A stretch of DNA of 64,000 nucleotides, from contig SCFE01000108.1 of assembly GCA_004352715.1 (NCBI GenBank), positions 560,292 through 624,291 of the forward strand, read 5' to 3'. The position numbers and the translations under genes are program-made. The notes beneath the pieces were generated by a model. The model did no database searches, was not told where the DNA came from, and was given only the letters and a program-made list of their open reading frames with translations. Of this stretch, positions 48,540 through 61,236 are shown one piece after another; position 1 is the first letter of the stretch; every line of letters begins with the position of its first letter. The DNA comes from Hofstenia miamia (Eukaryota; Xenacoelomorpha; Acoela).

Positions 48540-49470
48540 TGTCAATGGAATAAGCATTTTTTTTTATCTTTCCGACTATTTCAACAGTTGGAACTCTATT
48601 AAGTTTTAATGACGCAGCAAGATGTTTTTCTCTACTGGGTCCTTTGGTATAAGCTTTTTGAATTTTCCCATGCTTCTATCTTGATTATATTATTTAAGTT
48701 CTTATTTACATAACTTAAAAATCTCTTTACATTCTTTTTCATTGTATTAAGAGCTTTTCCAGGTTGAAAAATAATGCTAATCTTACTATTTTTAGACTTA
48801 TGCTATAACAAACTTATTAAACTTACTTCTACAACAATCCTAATAATCCTAAGAATATTTCTTAATAGGTTTACTAAGTATCACTTTAAATAATAATCTT
48901 AGTAACTTTAAGACTGTTTTTTATTAAGATTACTAACTCTATGTATAGTACTTAATAAGGATAACATAGTAAAATTTTCATAAAAAAATAGCTCAAAATT
49001 TCAGACAAAATGTGGTCGATATCTCTGATTTCCTAACATAAATATATCTGGAATGGCTAAAAATTAACGTACTATTTATAATTGCCGTGGGCCATCTATT
49101 GAAGCAACTTGGAGGAAATGACATGCTTATGAGATTCCTAAATAAAAATATCCCAAAAAAAATAGGTTCTGATAATAATCATCGTGGTTTTTCTTAGGGT
49201 AAAATTTAAAGTTTTCTGACAAGAATGTTGTATGTTATGATTTAAGAAGTCACACATAATGTATGTTGCGAGAAAAACATGAAACTTGCATTTATGTTGT
49301 TTTTGACAATTATATATGTATCAAAAGCTTATTTATATTTTTAATGTACATATACACTACAAATTACATATACTAATTTCCTATACATATATTATTGATT
49401 TTGTATGAAGCTCTTGTATAAGTTTAACGGCTCGTTCAGCATTTTGATTGGATCTACGAATATCAATTAA
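48540..49470. other. No gene seen
   Basis: AT-rich; a cluster of short imperfect TTAGTAATCTTAATAA-like repeats around 48.78-48.97 kb. Confidence 0.45.
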
Positions 49471-50955
49471 TCATTTTTCTATCTTCCAGCGGGTCTCAAA
49501 GGAGTTTATTGCTTTCACGGATTTTTGTCTTATTGATTGCAGTCGACAAGCGTCGGTCCATTTATAAACGATGAACTCGCATGTCTTACTCAGGATGTGG
49601 CACCGGTCTGTCAGGAGAATAATCCTATAACTGCGTATATGCCGTATGAGTTCAATTATGCTTGGAGCTTCTTCCAGCTGATTAAGGGCCGACAAGAAGC
49701 TGCCTTGACATAGTTCATATAAAAATTTAAAGACTTTGTTCTATTTACCCAAAGAAGATGCGTATTTCTCTATTATGTCAATGAATTCGTAATTAAGATT
49801 TGGTTTTGTTGTTGGCTCATTAATAAGGAAGTTCATTACGTGTTTCAGAAGAAGGTCAAGCAAGTACATGGAGTAGGCAGCCAACGTACTGAGGCCTTTG
49901 AAATCCTTTTCTTGTCCCTTCATCCTGTATAAGTTTCAAAACCGGTATTCATGTAAGTCGTGTCATTTGAATGTTTTTCCAGCCATTGTAATAATTAACG
50001 AGCTGTTGCAACTTTTCAAAAATGTGTTTAGCTGAACCACTTTCACATTTTAAAACACCCATTGTAATTTCCTGTGAAAGATTTTTCAGAAGTACAACTT
50101 GATGCTCTTCCCCTTCTAGCTTTATACCATCAAAATGAGTACAATAATTATAATTTTCATTTCATGATCCTCCTAGTCGCATTCAAATACCCGATTGACT
50201 TCGGATTGGTACGTTACAACCTTGTTCAGAGATAGTTGCGAGAACATCATGAGCTTTATGTGTCGAAATATTTTTTACGCACCAGGAAACTTGCTATAGA
50301 AGTGTTGGATCTTTTGGCATTTGTGTCATATTCGCCTGAAGAAGAATACGAGGAAGAAAGGGAATATGTAGAAGAAGCAAATAAAGAGTTATAGTCATAC
50401 TCAAAAGAATTATCCGCAATAAGTTCATGTTGAGAAGTAGTGGGTTGATTATGAAGTGTTTTCTTGATCCGTTTTTTGGATGAACTGATTTTAGTGGAGT
50501 AGAATAACCAACTTTGGATCCACTTTCAATTTGTCTATGGAAAAATGCTTTGTCCTCTGAACTTTTCTATTTTCCATTGATATTGGTGACATCAAAAAGT
50601 TGGATTACAATTTTTCGGAAGGATTTTTTTTGTTATGTCATTTTGATTTATTAGTCGATTGAGTTTTTTCTGATAATTGCAGAAGTAAGAAGAGGGAAGT
50701 CCGAAGTTTCTTTCTAAAGACCTTCTATATCTTGAATGATAATGTTTATTCTTTGTTTTTGCTGTTTTTGGTGTCAAAAAGGAAGGCGAAGTTACCAAGA
50801 ATTTGGCGATTTGTCACCCTACGCGTGAGCTTTGAAAGTATTTCAGCATGTGGAATGCATGGATCTCGTTTTTGCTTTAGAGAAGAAGGAAGGTTTTTCT
50901 TCCAAATAGACTTACTGTTATTAGCGATGTTGCTAGAGTTTTTAGACATTGTATA
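49471..50955 (-). pseudogene. Unidentified intronless gene relic, possible TFIIS-N-like end
   Basis: Coding-like minus-strand segments in order: MSKNSSNIANNSKSIWKKNL (from about 50949), then NKHYHSRYRRSLERNFGLP, a Ser/Tyr-rich stretch, THKAHDVLATISEQGCNVPI, VVLLKNLSQEITMGVLKCES, GLSTLAAYSMYLLDLLLKHV, and finally 49471-49740 with LSALNQLEEAPSIIELIRHI and FIVYKWTDACR, ending in a stop. In-frame stops and frameshifts separate the pieces. The last part has the spacing of a TFIIS N-terminal helical domain (hydrophobic helices ending in a Trp), but this match is weak. It may be a processed pseudogene or a transposon gene. Confidence 0.35.
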
Positions 50956-51179
50956 ATTTTTATATAACAGAAAGTTATAATGTATAGAAAATAAAGTCAT
51001 CCAAATATAGAAAGTATTTTTAGACGGATGCCCAACTAATATTATATAAAATGCCATATAAATATTGAAATGCACTATTTTGTTTCGGAACTTTAATAAT
51101 AGATGTAAGTCATTATAGTAAAACCCAAATTTGTGTAAAAGAGCCATTAATGCACTACTTTCAGACAGACTAGTTTTAA

Positions 51180-51823
51180 AGAATGATCTAAAATAATGAC
51201 GTGAATTATAAATTATAAATATTTAAAAATGTTGAAATATGATAATAATACATACCTAAAATAATGTATTCTGTAAAACTACAGAGCAATAAATATTTTC
51301 ATAATTTTCAACTTTACAGACGTACCCGAGCTTAATCCTACCCTAATCTAACTCTGATTTGCTCAATGTGCACCATAGAGCCAAGGTTTTACCATTTAAA
51401 TCGATAAAAGAGGTAGCTATAATTATTCTTCCTGATTTATATAAAAGAGAAGTGATATTTTATCATAAGAGAGATCGTTATATTTTAGGCCTGAATTTTT
51501 CAAAGTGTTCCAAATATGTAAAGAAGGCTCGAATCTGGAAGCCCTAGCTCAATATCTAAGAAATAGCTTAAACTACCAAAAAGTTTGGTACTTTTTTATT
51601 ATAGTTTAAAACGTATTTAATAAAGTTTAAGAACATGTTAATTTATTTTAGAGCATTTTATATAAAAATAATTCATGCGATTTTATAAAAACAACGTTTT
51701 TATACCTTTTAAAGGAGGAACTTTATATAAATTATTAAAGTTCAACTTTACCAATATTTTTTACAAGTAAATGTAATGAAATAAGTTTCATTTAAATGTA
51801 TAAATAAAAATTTTGACATCACC

Positions 51824-51857
<34 letters not shown>

Positions 51858-52860
51858 NNNNNNNNNNNNNNNNNNNNNNNNNNNNNNNNNNNNNNNNNNN
51901 NNNNNNNNNNNNNNNNNNNNNNNNNNNNNNNNNNNNNNNNNNNNNNNNNNNNNNNNNNNNNNNNNNNNNNNATATATATATATATTATACACATTGTATG
52001 CACCTATTATTGTCACCATCTATTTATTTACAATTATAGGTGTATACGATATTTCTCAATAAATTTTTAAGTTGTGATGTGGAAAAGATTTTTTCTGCAT
52101 AGATGTGTTTGTGCTACTTACAAATCATTTGGAAGGACAGCTTAAGAAATATATTGGTGTAATATATCACATAGTGGTATTTGTGACATAATAACTTTTA
52201 GGTCTCGAGATATTTCTTTACGCTGATAAAATCTTATTAAACAAAATTTAAGTTACTCTTTGTAATATAAATTATCGTGAATTGTTCTTTCATTTTTTGA
52301 GGTTACATTGTCCTTAAAATCTGCATGCTATTCTAGATTAATAGACTTCTCATTAACTATGATTGCAAACTTTTTTATTTTTTAATGAGGTGATATCTGA
52401 AGAAAGGCCTTTGTTAGAAATTTTTACGTAAACTCACTTTTTGTGTTATTTTATTTTGAAATGGTAATTCCAAGAAATTGCTTAAATGTCTTTTGTATTT
52501 GTGAAATACTGTGTCCTTAATATTTTTATGCCTGGTAAAAAATATCCTTCTTTTGTACATTTGCAGTAGTTTTTGTACGCACAGTTTTCATTTTAATTAA
52601 TTGCTTTGTTTCACTTGACAGCATTACTCCATTTTACTTAATTCATTTTCATTCATATTCTTTCTGTTTTTGGGGTTTTGATATTTGTGAATACTTGATT
52701 AGTAACTTTAATATTACATTTTGAAATTTTTTGCAATTATGTTTTTATTCATTTCACTGGTGAATAATATTCAACAACTTGAAGCTCATAAACTGATGAT
52801 TTTATGTTTGATAATTAAATGTTCTATGATAATCATTACATGCTAAACATAAACAAGAAA
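51180..52860. other. No gene; TA run with 114-N gap
   Basis: TA runs at 51828-51857 and 51972-51984 enclose an N gap (51858-51971). The remainder is AT-rich without recognisable coding sequence. Confidence 0.8.
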
Positions 52861-52865
52861 ATTTA

Positions 52866-54414
52866 TGAAAGTTGGTTTGCAAAGATTCCATCAAAAGGCC
52901 TGATACAATAAATAGATGGTATGCTGATGATGGAAATATCGTTGGCCCTCTTCATGAGCTGCGAGAAACCTATACGAAGCTTATAGTAGATGGACCGGCA
53001 TATGGCTACTTTGTAAATCCACCAAAATGCCAATTGATAGTCAACCAAAATATGAAAGAAGAGGCCTATAAATTATTCAAATCAACAAATATAAAAATTA
53101 CCCTCGGTACAAGAGTTCTTGGTTCTGTAATTGGAAATAAAGAATATTGCGACTTGTTTTGTAATGAAAAAGTAAACACCTATCTTAATATTCTGAGGAA
53201 GCTAGGCGAATTCTCGAAAAGTTCACCTCACACATCATATTCATGCCTTACTCATGGCGTTCAAAGTAAAATCAATTTTATTACAAGAACAACACCACGT
53301 TTCAATGAAAAACTCAACGATATAGAGAAACTCATAAACGAGAAACTTTTACCAAACCTCACTGGAAGGCCTTCTTCCAATGCTCGTGAAAGAGAACTAT
53401 TCTCTTTGCCGGTCCGAATGGGTGGCCTGAACATCAAATCACCGTCAGACTATGAGAATGAATATGAAAATTCAATTACTGTAACAAGACCACTAGACGA
53501 ACTAGAACCGCTGCAAGCAGACATGGCGCAACACAGAATTATAGCTGACATACAGAAAGTATCAGTAACATCATTACAGCAAAAAGCAAATGACGTCCTA
53601 GATGCATTAGAAAGTGAGCAGCAATACTCAGTCCGGCTTGCCAAAGAAAAAGGATCATCCATGTGGTTAAATGCCCTTCCACTCAAACGATACAATTATC
53701 ATCTTAGTAAGCGAGATTTTCTAGATGGCATATCGTTTAGATATGGATGGGATCCGCTAAAAATGCCACAATTTTGTCCTTGTGGACGGGAATTCACAGT
53801 TACCCATGCTCTTCACTGTGCAAAAGGCGGATACACCATTATTCGACATAATAAAATTCGTGACACTTTTGCACATCTTGAAAGATGTATGCTATGATGT
53901 TCAAGTCGAACCTAAACTTCAACCTGTTGATAATTTACAATTCTCAAAACTTACAACCTCAACAGACGAAGAGGCTCGGCTAGATATCAAAGCAAATGGC
54001 CTTTGGGGAACATCTTTTGAAAGAACATTTTTTGATGTGAAGGTTTTCAACCCCCTCTCAAAGAGTTGCCCAAAAAAGATAAAAGATGCATATGGATATC
54101 ACGAGGGGCTCAAAAAGTCAAAATATGAAGAATGAATCATCAATGTTGAGCATAGCTCCTTCACTGCCTTGATATTTGCGACGACTGGAGGATGCAGCCG
54201 CTCAACTCATAAGACCATTAAGCAAATTGCTCTGAAAGTAGCTGAGAAGAGGAAGGAGTCCTACTCAGATGTAATCAGGCATCTCAGAACTGAAATCAGC
54301 TTTGCACTTCTGAGAAGCACAATATTGTGTCTGCGTGGTTCGAGAGCGCTCAAAGAAAGCATTCCAATGGAAAACTCCATTGCTGCCGTATGCACCGAAA
54401 CGAGGATTATATAA
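52866..54414 (+). mobile_element. 5'-truncated retroelement: RT end, zinc knuckle, restriction-like endonuclease
   Basis: Opens within RT at RWYADDGNIVGPLHEL (catalytic YADD intact) with GPAYGYFVNPPKCQL, RVLGSVIGNKEY and THGVQSK. Then CPCGREFTVTHALHCAKGG (CxC...H...C zinc-knuckle pattern) and IIRHNKIRD, then EARLDIKANG ... RTFFDVKVFNP, a PD-(D/E)XK-like pattern as in restriction-like endonucleases of retroelements. A frameshift near 53.88 kb and a TGA at 54133-54135 break it; C-terminal SFALLRSTILCLRGSRA follows. A stop lies immediately before the RT segment, so the 5' end is missing, as after incomplete reverse transcription. Less decayed than its neighbours, hence a younger insertion. The clade is not certain. 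Confidence 0.75.
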
Positions 54415-55857
54415 CATAAATGGTTAGCAAATTAACATATGCACCAACTGTATTTACGGAGCAAAGTTTGAAAAATATTGAATAGTGCATCAACAATCAG
54501 TGATGTTATTAAAATTAGAGTAAGACGCGAATTCTTAAAAATTATAAATAATCCTAATCACTGTTTAAGTGAGATGCTAACTAATATGAAAAAAAAATTA
54601 AAAGGGACTGAATAAAAAGCTATCGCTCACTTTTTTGTAGATTTGTTAATTATTGTAATATTGATTTTGTAAAGTACAAATATTTTGTTAAATATAAGTT
54701 TTATTTTTGATAGTTTGCAAAGGCAACAAATATACCTAAATAATTGCACCAATTAAATATGCTTATATCAGAAATCACATCAATTCATAATACACGTAAA
54801 CATTTTGATTTAAGATTTTGGAATATAATTTCATAAACTGCTAAAATTGGCATGTATATCATAGCAATCAAGTTCAAGTACTTCAGATTTTATTGATTAG
54901 TAATAATCCTTTACCTCAATTTTAAAAAATAAATCATATCTTTGCCATATTTAGGAGTACTTGACAATGTTTATATAGTACGAAATAATTTCATAAATTT
55001 GTACAAAACCTGTCTTATAATTACTTTTATTTATCACTGATAATATTTAACGTTAAATTAGTTTTTAAATTTGTTGATACCTAGAATTCATGGATCATAC
55101 CTAAATTTATTAATGTAGGACAGATTATGGAAGTAATGCGAATCTCACATTTGGCACAACATGTACTGGTAATATATTTTTAGTTCAAGTTTGCTAATTT
55201 TATACAAACCCATGCGAAGAAAATTTTGCTTTGATGTAACTTATTAATTATGGCATTCATTTATAATTAATTTGACCACAAAAAGACTAAAATTTTGTGT
55301 AAAGCATTTAACACTGATTAATGTGATAATTTTAGCATATTTAAAGTACTAAATACTATATGTGAATTAGTACTATAAATATATTGAAAAATTTGTTAAA
55401 ATTCATGCTGTTTGGCACTTGAATACTTTTTCCATCAAAGCAAATATACAATGTTTTTGAAATTTTCTTCAACATAACAATTTCAAAAAAAAATGTTTCA
55501 AGATTAACACATTTTCTTTTATGTATAAGTTGATTGGTTTGCGGAATATTTTCTAAAAAAAATTTTCCTATATTACAAATTAAGAAGGATTTCCTGACCT
55601 ATTCAGAATAAATATAAATTTTGATACTTATATCCCTGATCTATTAATAAATTTACTAGAAATTTGAAAGAACTACATAAATCTATCTAGTCTTCAAATG
55701 CTTTTGAATACAGTTTTATGTACATTTTTGTATATACTGGTTATTATATCCAAATATGCATAGATACATCTATGCAAAAATATTTATAGGAATGAAGGTC
55801 CATCTATAATCTATTTGATTTCGTGTATCCCGCTTAAAAATATATACAACAAAAAAT
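54415..55857. other. No gene seen
   Basis: AT-rich intergenic DNA between the retroelement and netrin gene 2. Confidence 0.55.
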
Positions 55858-55863
55858 TTTATT
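55858..55863 (-). terminator. Candidate poly(A) signal, netrin gene 2
   Basis: AATAAA on the minus strand about 42 nt past the stop. Motif only. The flanking sequence resembles the 3' flank of gene 1. Confidence 0.35.
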
Positions 55864-55904
55864 ACAGATCCATTAAAACACTAAAATCGTTCACTAATTT
55901 GTAA

Positions 55905-56233
55905 TCAAAACGCACCATTATTTTTAAAGTCACAATGTTTTTCTCGGAAACTTGGTTGCAGCTTCTGTTCATACTTCTTTTTATACTTTTTAACAGTATC
56001 ATTTATTCCAATTGTCAAAGTTGATCGATTGATTTTGGATTTTGCTAAAACTAAATACTTTTTGTGCAATTTCATACTAGGACAAATTAAGCTGTATTCA
56101 GATTCTTTTCTTAGCTTTATTGTAATGTGCTGGTAATTACGTGAATCACTTCCATAATAAATTTTTTCAACTTTGAAGGTAACTTTGCGAGTATTGCCAT
56201 TATCATTAATTGTAGTTGGAATTCCACGAATTG
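55905..56233 (-). CDS. Netrin gene 2, terminal exon: NTR (C345C) domain
   Basis: 329 nt, phase 1 start AIRGIPTTINDN; contains VEKIYYGSDSRNYQHITIKL, LICPSMKLHKKYLVLAKSKI and FREKHCDFKNNGAF before a TGA. Six residues longer than gene 1 at the end. Four cysteines counting the linker, as in gene 1. Confidence 0.85.
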
Positions 56234-56353
56234 CTAAAAATAAATATTTTATTTCAGATACATATATTGTTACAATATTTTAATGAATGGTGAAATTTTG
56301 CATGCAAACACAGAAGTCATCAATGAAGATGATCGATGCTTTGTTAAAGTTAC

Positions 56354-56413
56354 CTGATCCAGATTCGAAATTGCAAATACTCTTTTGCTTCAGATTCATT
56401 TTTGGGCAAGTAT
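56354..56413 (-). CDS. Netrin gene 2, linker exon
   Basis: 60 nt, phase 1-1, DTCPKMNLKQKSICNFESGS; acceptor TTTAG, donor GTAAC. Confidence 0.8.
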
Positions 56414-56811
56414 CTAAATATAAACGAATAAACTAATATATATTTCCATAGAAAGGAAACACATAAATTAATTCTAAGAATGATCAATTATAATCAGCCC
56501 GTTACCAACATTTCAAACATTTGTATATTTATTTCTCACAATGTCCATAAAATTATGAATTTATTATAAAATTAAAATATAAAACTCATCAAACCAAATT
56601 CTTATCAATTATTTAGTAAATTGAAATTATAGGGAACTTGAAAAATGTTCAGAGAAAAAGGCACAAAAGAATAAAGTTACCACAATTATAAATCCTTATC
56701 TTTCTAGTTTAGATTAAATTACTTTTTTTAAATTCAATCATTTAACTAATTACATATAAAACTCTCTCAGGGTTTCATTAAAATTTAAATTGAAAATTGA
56801 AATTGACCTAC

Positions 56812-56847
56812 CTTGTGGTAAGGGTTCTTTATCTACTCTTGGCATTG
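56812..56847 (-). CDS. Netrin gene 2, 36-nt microexon
   Basis: TTTTTTAG acceptor and GTAGGT donor flank 36 nt reading MPRVDKEPLPQ after the shared first codon. Phase 1-1, so it can be included or skipped without changing frame. I see no counterpart in gene 1. Confidence 0.6.
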
Positions 56848-57666
56848 CTAAAAAATAGAATCAAATAGCAAAATTATATGTTATTATTGAAACCAAGATA
56901 GAAAAAATGATTTTATACTATGATTTTTGTTACGTTTCGATTTGCTTTTAAGTGCGAATTATTTGCTCAAATCCAATAAAAACAAAGTAACAACTATACC
57001 TTAATAGAGTGTATTTAAAATTTAAAAAAATAATGTAATATTTAACTTTGATAAAGCAAAACGGCCACTAACTGCTTGTGAACATAAATTCAACAAAAAC
57101 AATTAAGCAAAAATATAGAGAACTTTATGAAATTTTCGATCAGATTCAGACAAAGAATATACAAAGATAAAGCATTTTCGCTTTCCGAAACTTTCTATAT
57201 AAACCGAGTGAAACTTCAGCATGCATCTAACATTAACTTTAAAATAATAAAAATAAAAATTGATAAGATATGTCATACAAAAATATGCAATTAGAAATAT
57301 AATGACCCGGAAAGTCTTGGGAAAAACAAATACAATGACATCGTGCAAGGGATTCTGTAATTAAATCACATTTTTAAGACAGCTGGAATGTAACTATGTA
57401 CAATTGCATCATGCGGGACAACAGTTGCAGTAAATATAACAAGCTCTATATACTTACTATACACTTCTGTACTAGTAGTAGTTTCTAAAAAATGAAGGTG
57501 CACAAATAATTGCAAACAGTTTACATGATGTGAATTCTTTACAATGACATGCGATTTATGTATATAGATTTCAAATATCTTGCAAAGAAATTGCAAAAAC
57601 AAAATTTTTACGAATTTTATAATCCCAAAAACTAAAAACTATAATTATTATTTAGCATTAACTTAC

Positions 57667-57828
57667 GAACACAAGGACTTTCTCTAAGAGTATTACCATC
57701 GGCATTCTGAATATATCCATCCACACACATATCGCACTTTGTGCCACTTACATTATCTCTGCAATGACATTCACCATTTTCATCGCATCCCTTGTCCTTG
57801 TAAGCTCCATATTCATGGCAATTACATA
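57667..57828 (-). CDS. Netrin gene 2, LE3 exon
   Basis: 162 nt, phase 1-1, eight cysteines: CNCHEYGAYKDKGCDENGEC, CHCRDNVSGTKCDMCVDGYI, ESPCV. Donor GTAAGT. Confidence 0.87.
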
Positions 57829-57879
57829 CTAAACAGTTATGTTATGGATTCAATAAGAAATTGAAAATAAACAAATTAC

Positions 57880-58068
57880 CTTCGCAATAAGCTGGATCGT
57901 TAACACTCTTTGCTTTGTTGGGGTAATAGCCAACCTCACATTTCTCACAGTTATCACCTGCTGTGTGATGCTGACAATCTATACACACTCCTCCAGTTTT
58001 ACCTCCTGACGCCTTATATTTGTTCATACTGAATCTGCATTTTGTCGAATGCATATTACACTCACATC
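57880..58068 (-). CDS. Netrin gene 2, LE2 exon
   Basis: 189 nt, phase 1-1, eight cysteines: CECNMHSTKCRFSMNKYKAS, GGVCIDCQHHTAGDNCEKC, DPAYCE. Only a 51-bp intron (57829-57879) separates it from LE3. Confidence 0.87.
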
Positions 58069-58606
58069 CTAAAATATTTTTTCAAAAAACGAAAAAGCAG
58101 TTTTGTGTACTCCTAAAAAACATGCATTTGCAAAAGAACATACATTTATCATAAAACATAAAATTTTCAAGAGTCACAATTTGATAGAGTCGTTTAAACT
58201 ATGAGGAAACGATCACACAAATTCCGTACTCAGATTAGATAGAACTAAGCTGAGCTTACAATTGTCCATTTTTGTGGGGTTGACATTGAAAAATCATGGA
58301 TTGATGTCTTTATCAAATTGAATATCATGGATGCATTTTTCTTACTATCCTCCTTTTACCAAACCAATGCAAGTGTGACTTTATCTTTTTAAAACAGGAG
58401 GGATCTTCCCATTTTCTGAAAAGATCAACTGTTTTTCTATCGCTGACCATATACTGATACTAAGTGGAATTTGAGCCTTCAAAAATATTCTACAAACTTA
58501 ATAGGCTTTATGAACAGTTCCTCTTAAATTGCAGAATTCCCTTTGTGAGAAAATCAACTTTTTTTGAAAAATATGAATAATTCTCGAAAAAGAGGAGAGA
58601 CACTGC

Positions 58607-59230
58607 CCCAGATTGGTAACTGGGCAGGGCCGGGTTTGGGCCTAAAAATTAAGAATGAATCGGGATGGGCCCGGGTCAGAAATTTCTGCACAACTGGTGT
58701 AGAATTGTTCGAAATATTATTAATAAATATACGTACATCTCTTACATTAAATGATGATATCAAGTATTATATACAATTGACTATATACACCAAAAAGTGA
58801 ATTAATGGCGACAATAATTACAATTAATTCAGAAATTTTTTTAATAATAGCAAGAGACAATCAATTTTATTTATACTTTAGGTTTCCCGCGTAAACCTTA
58901 AATTACTTAGACAATACCCTGTGTTTTATTTACATGAGCAATCCCGCACATTTTCATATGATGTACCATAAACATACATTTATTACTGAAATCCAACTAT
59001 TAACAATTTTAAAATGTCCATTAAAATCCTTTTTCAGCAGTGGATGCGTCCTTATTTCAAGCACATCATTTTTGATGTAATCACGATTTAACTTTATTGT
59101 AAAAAAGTGCAATCGATGCAAAAATGCTTTCATTTGCAATTATATGCTTACTTTTTTATTTATAAAAATCTTATGGTTTTGTATATGACGGGCCCGGGCC
59201 GTTCTTAGACCTGAATTTTACCAGTTGCAA
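58607..59230. mobile_element. Possible hAT-type MITE with GC-rich ends
   Basis: GGGCAGGGCCGGGTTTGGGC and GGGATGGGCCCGGGTC (58620-58676) face GACGGGCCCGGGCCGTTC (59188-59205), in otherwise AT-rich DNA. Similar strings occur near 11.8, 15.05-15.4, 28.64, 34.56 and 60.7 kb. GC-rich CGGGCC ends are common in hAT elements. Exact ends and target duplication not resolved. Confidence 0.35.
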
Positions 59231-60391
59231 TGGGCCGTTCTAACAACACTTATTAAGATGGAACATCATTTGTGCATTTACTGTCACAAATTTGTATCAA
59301 TATCAAATACTCTGCGATTTATAGTAGGTATTTATCAAAGAGAAAAATTCATTTTCAATTGCGGGCATGAAATTCAAAAATGCTTAAATCGTATCACATA
59401 AATTTTGGATGTATGAAACTGTTAAATATAATCCAAAAACCTGTTACAGTTAATGTGGATTAAATTTGCTATAAATTATTTAATTATGAACTTGTTTCAA
59501 CTTTCCATAAAGGCTTCTTTGAAAATTCAGTAAATTACCTTTTCCCAAAGCATATTTTTAGTTTATAAAATTAACGTTGAATCCTGTACAATTCGTTTTG
59601 TTGTATTCAAGTGCTAAGAATTTTTTGTAATTGAACTATTAAAATTGTAAGGAATCACTCGAATATGGATTGTTGCAAATTTGCTTATAATTGTTGCTGA
59701 ATAATCTTTGTAAATATGTTTTTTTCTATATATTCCATTTTTGCAAAAGAAATTTTATTGTGATATTGTCAGGATTTCAAGCATTCCCATGGAAGTGAAC
59801 ACAACTAAAATTTTCAAGTTCATTTGTATAACTTGTTTACACTTTCTCCCACTTTAAAGTCCTTGAAACAAATATTTTCTTAAACAAAAGATTACATTGT
59901 CTTAAATTATAAAATTCGATTCCTACAACAGCAATTCACCTTAAATTTAGGTAATGTAACTTCTAAGGAAATCATTGGGTGCTTGCTTTTTTAAACTTTA
60001 AAGAAAATCTGTAAATCACTACAAATATATGAATATTTCGGTGTTGATTTTTAACTATTTCTAAAATAATTTACCTTCCGAACAAATTATTTCTTGCAAA
60101 ATATTGTTATACTGGCTATAAACCAAAAAAACTAGCAATATTGAGACACCACAATCACAATCCATTAAACTTTTATGAAAAACGTTCTCAAACATTCTAA
60201 GACAAACTTAGAATATAATTATTACATAAAATCAATTCAAAGCTATGTCTTAACGTTAACTTTTTTGAAAAAATTCGTAATTTGATTTTTTGCTTTTTTA
60301 ATAGTTTCAAATTATATGCCTTACCGAAATATAAATCTACCTGATGCTTGCAATAGTAAATCGATGTAAGGTTCCATTTGTTCTGTAAATA

Positions 60392-60394
<3 letters not shown>

Positions 60395-60427
<33 letters not shown>
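60395..60427. repeat. (TA)n microsatellite
   Basis: TA run in a gene 2 intron. Confidence 0.9.
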
Positions 60428-60434
<7 letters not shown>

Positions 60435-61236
60435 ACAAATGATGTCCACTTAAATTTTTATAGAATATTATAGAAGGTGATTGAATTGCAAATATCATCA
60501 GAAGCTGAAATGATTTAAAATAATGCTCCAAAAACAATCTATAACCATATGTAGAAATTCCCTTGAGATGATACACTCTACAATGATCAATTATCAATTA
60601 TCACAACAAATTACGGTATTATTATATCTTAATTACACTTATGAAGAAATCAATTTTTTTCAACGCAAACTCAACCCATTTTGTTTTCAAAAACTGAAAC
60701 CGACCCGAGCCCTATCCCGCTCAAACCCGATTCCACTTCTGCTCTGTGGAAAAGAAGACTATCAAACACATGATTGTTTTGTACCGTTATATTAAAAAAT
60801 ATATTGAAAATTATATTGAAAAATTTCTTTACCACTTACATATGTTCTATTTCTTTTTGATGTTAAATACTTTAAATAACTTCAAATTTGCTTATAAAAA
60901 TATGGAATTCGTGATATGGTTCTATATGTTACATCTATCTTACGTTAAATTTACATATAAGAATTAAAAAGCCTCTCCATAGTTCGCTCAATTTCGTGCT
61001 CATTTCTTTAAAGAACACTATAAAGTTCTTGTAATTTCCTGCAAATAATTAATAATTGAATTAATCTTATAATATTTTTTAAAGATTAGGCAAGATCTTT
61101 AAAATTCTTTACAATTTCAGTTGTATGGACTTCCATGGGTTCAGTTAAGTCAATCAGTTTAATTTTATTTAATAAAATAATTTTAAATTTAGTTGTTTGT
61201 TAAATCAATAATGTGAGAAGTAAGACAAAAATTTAC

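Larger units (their letters stand above)
58081..61236. other. Netrin gene 2 intron between LE1 and LE2
   Basis: Contains the GC-rich repeat above and a TA run (60395-60427). No exon recognised. Confidence 0.55.

Noticed and set aside
53450-53695. 81-residue minus-strand frame
   Set aside because: Antisense to the open retroelement frame at 52.87-53.90 kb.
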